Shown here piece after piece: positions 5,409 to 5,507 of a stretch of 5,507 bases of DNA. How positions within the stretch are numbered: position 1 is the first letter of the stretch; each line of letters starts with the position of its first letter. The notes under the pieces are model-generated. The model made no database searches. It was given only the letters and a program-made list of their open reading frames with translations, and had not been told where the DNA came from. This DNA is from Candidatus Nanopelagicales bacterium (GTDB lineage: Bacteria > Actinomycetota > Actinomycetes > S36-B12 > UBA10799): positions 1 to 5,507 of the forward strand of contig JAUYKX010000338.1 in NCBI GenBank assembly GCA_030699055.1. The letters are read 5' to 3'. Made by a program: the position numbers and the translations under genes.

Positions 5409-5507
5409 GGGTGAATTGCGGTTGGGACCCTGGACAGCCATAAAAGAACGACGCTCACTCCTACGAGCAGGAGGACGCCGAAGATGATGAGGACTGCGGC
5501 GGGTCCC
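5405..5507 (-). CDS. C-terminal end of an upstream membrane protein, probable paralogue
   Basis: Only the last 33 codons are inside the window. The frame enters from the right edge and reads GPAAVLIIFGVLLLVGVSVV followed by LLWLSRVPTAIHP, with stop TGA 5407-5405. It is one hydrophobic segment and a short tail. The first 17 residues are identical, also at DNA level, to membrane segment 1 of the next gene, so this is likely another zinc-ribbon membrane protein whose end differs. Its stop overlaps the GTG of the next gene. The N-terminal part, which would show whether a zinc ribbon is present, is outside the window. Confidence 0.6.
   Translation of the reverse strand, partial: GPAAVLIIFGVLLLVGVSVVLLWLSRVPTAIHP
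5456..5507. repeat. 52-bp perfect direct repeat, copy 2 (reaches the window edge)
   Basis: Exact copy of 5148-5199, in the same orientation. It runs to the last base of the window, so the repeat may be longer. It codes for the membrane segment of the partial upstream gene on the minus strand. Confidence 0.95.

Noticed and set aside
5148..5507. The 52-bp repeat pair as a CRISPR array
   Set aside because: Only two copies 308 bp apart, and both code for the same membrane segment; there is no short regular spacing.

Overview
This is high-GC DNA from an actinobacterium. The evidence is a SepH/DUF3071 gene (a family essentially restricted to Actinobacteria), a coproporphyrin-type ferrochelatase with the Cys-rich tail typical of that phylum, frequent GTG starts with GTGA stop/start overlaps, and an IS1380-family transposase of actinobacterial type. 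The genus cannot be settled from the sequence.

Left part (1-2311) is conserved chromosome. It holds the N-terminal half of sepH (minus strand, running off the left edge; its long coding frame is open to position 1). Divergently from it, across a short intergenic region rich in CAGGT/ACCTG palindromes, lie hemH (plus strand) and, overlapping its stop codon, the first ~158 codons of an inositol monophosphatase gene (suhB type). From memory, sepH, ferrochelatase and inositol monophosphatase genes also lie near each other in Streptomyces, so this looks like ancestral order.

Middle part (about 2312-3932) is a complete-looking IS1380-family insertion sequence with an intact 466-residue DDE transposase. 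It interrupts the phosphatase gene. A hairpin can form upstream of the transposase start, and a small terminator-like hairpin faces the opposite strand near the 3' end.

Right part (3933-5507) is not the continuation of the phosphatase gene. Directly after the IS comes the 3' end of a DUF4913-type gene, a family I associate with actinobacterial plasmids and integrative elements. Next is a ~100 bp stretch of nested inverted repeats ending in a promoter-like sequence, and a very small possible ORF. On the minus strand follows a row of zinc-ribbon membrane protein genes: the tail of one entering from the right edge, a complete one translationally coupled to it by a GTGA overlap, and a second complete one with a DUF4190-like membrane module. 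A 52-bp perfect direct repeat links the tail of the first with the membrane segment of the second.

The most notable point overall is that the IS has core chromosome on one side and accessory, plasmid-like DNA on the other, with no matching halves and no target duplication that I could find. That points to an IS-mediated rearrangement or the edge of an integrated element rather than a simple insertion. I see no clear defence system or other named novel system. The zinc-ribbon membrane gene row and the nested inverted repeats are the least explained items.
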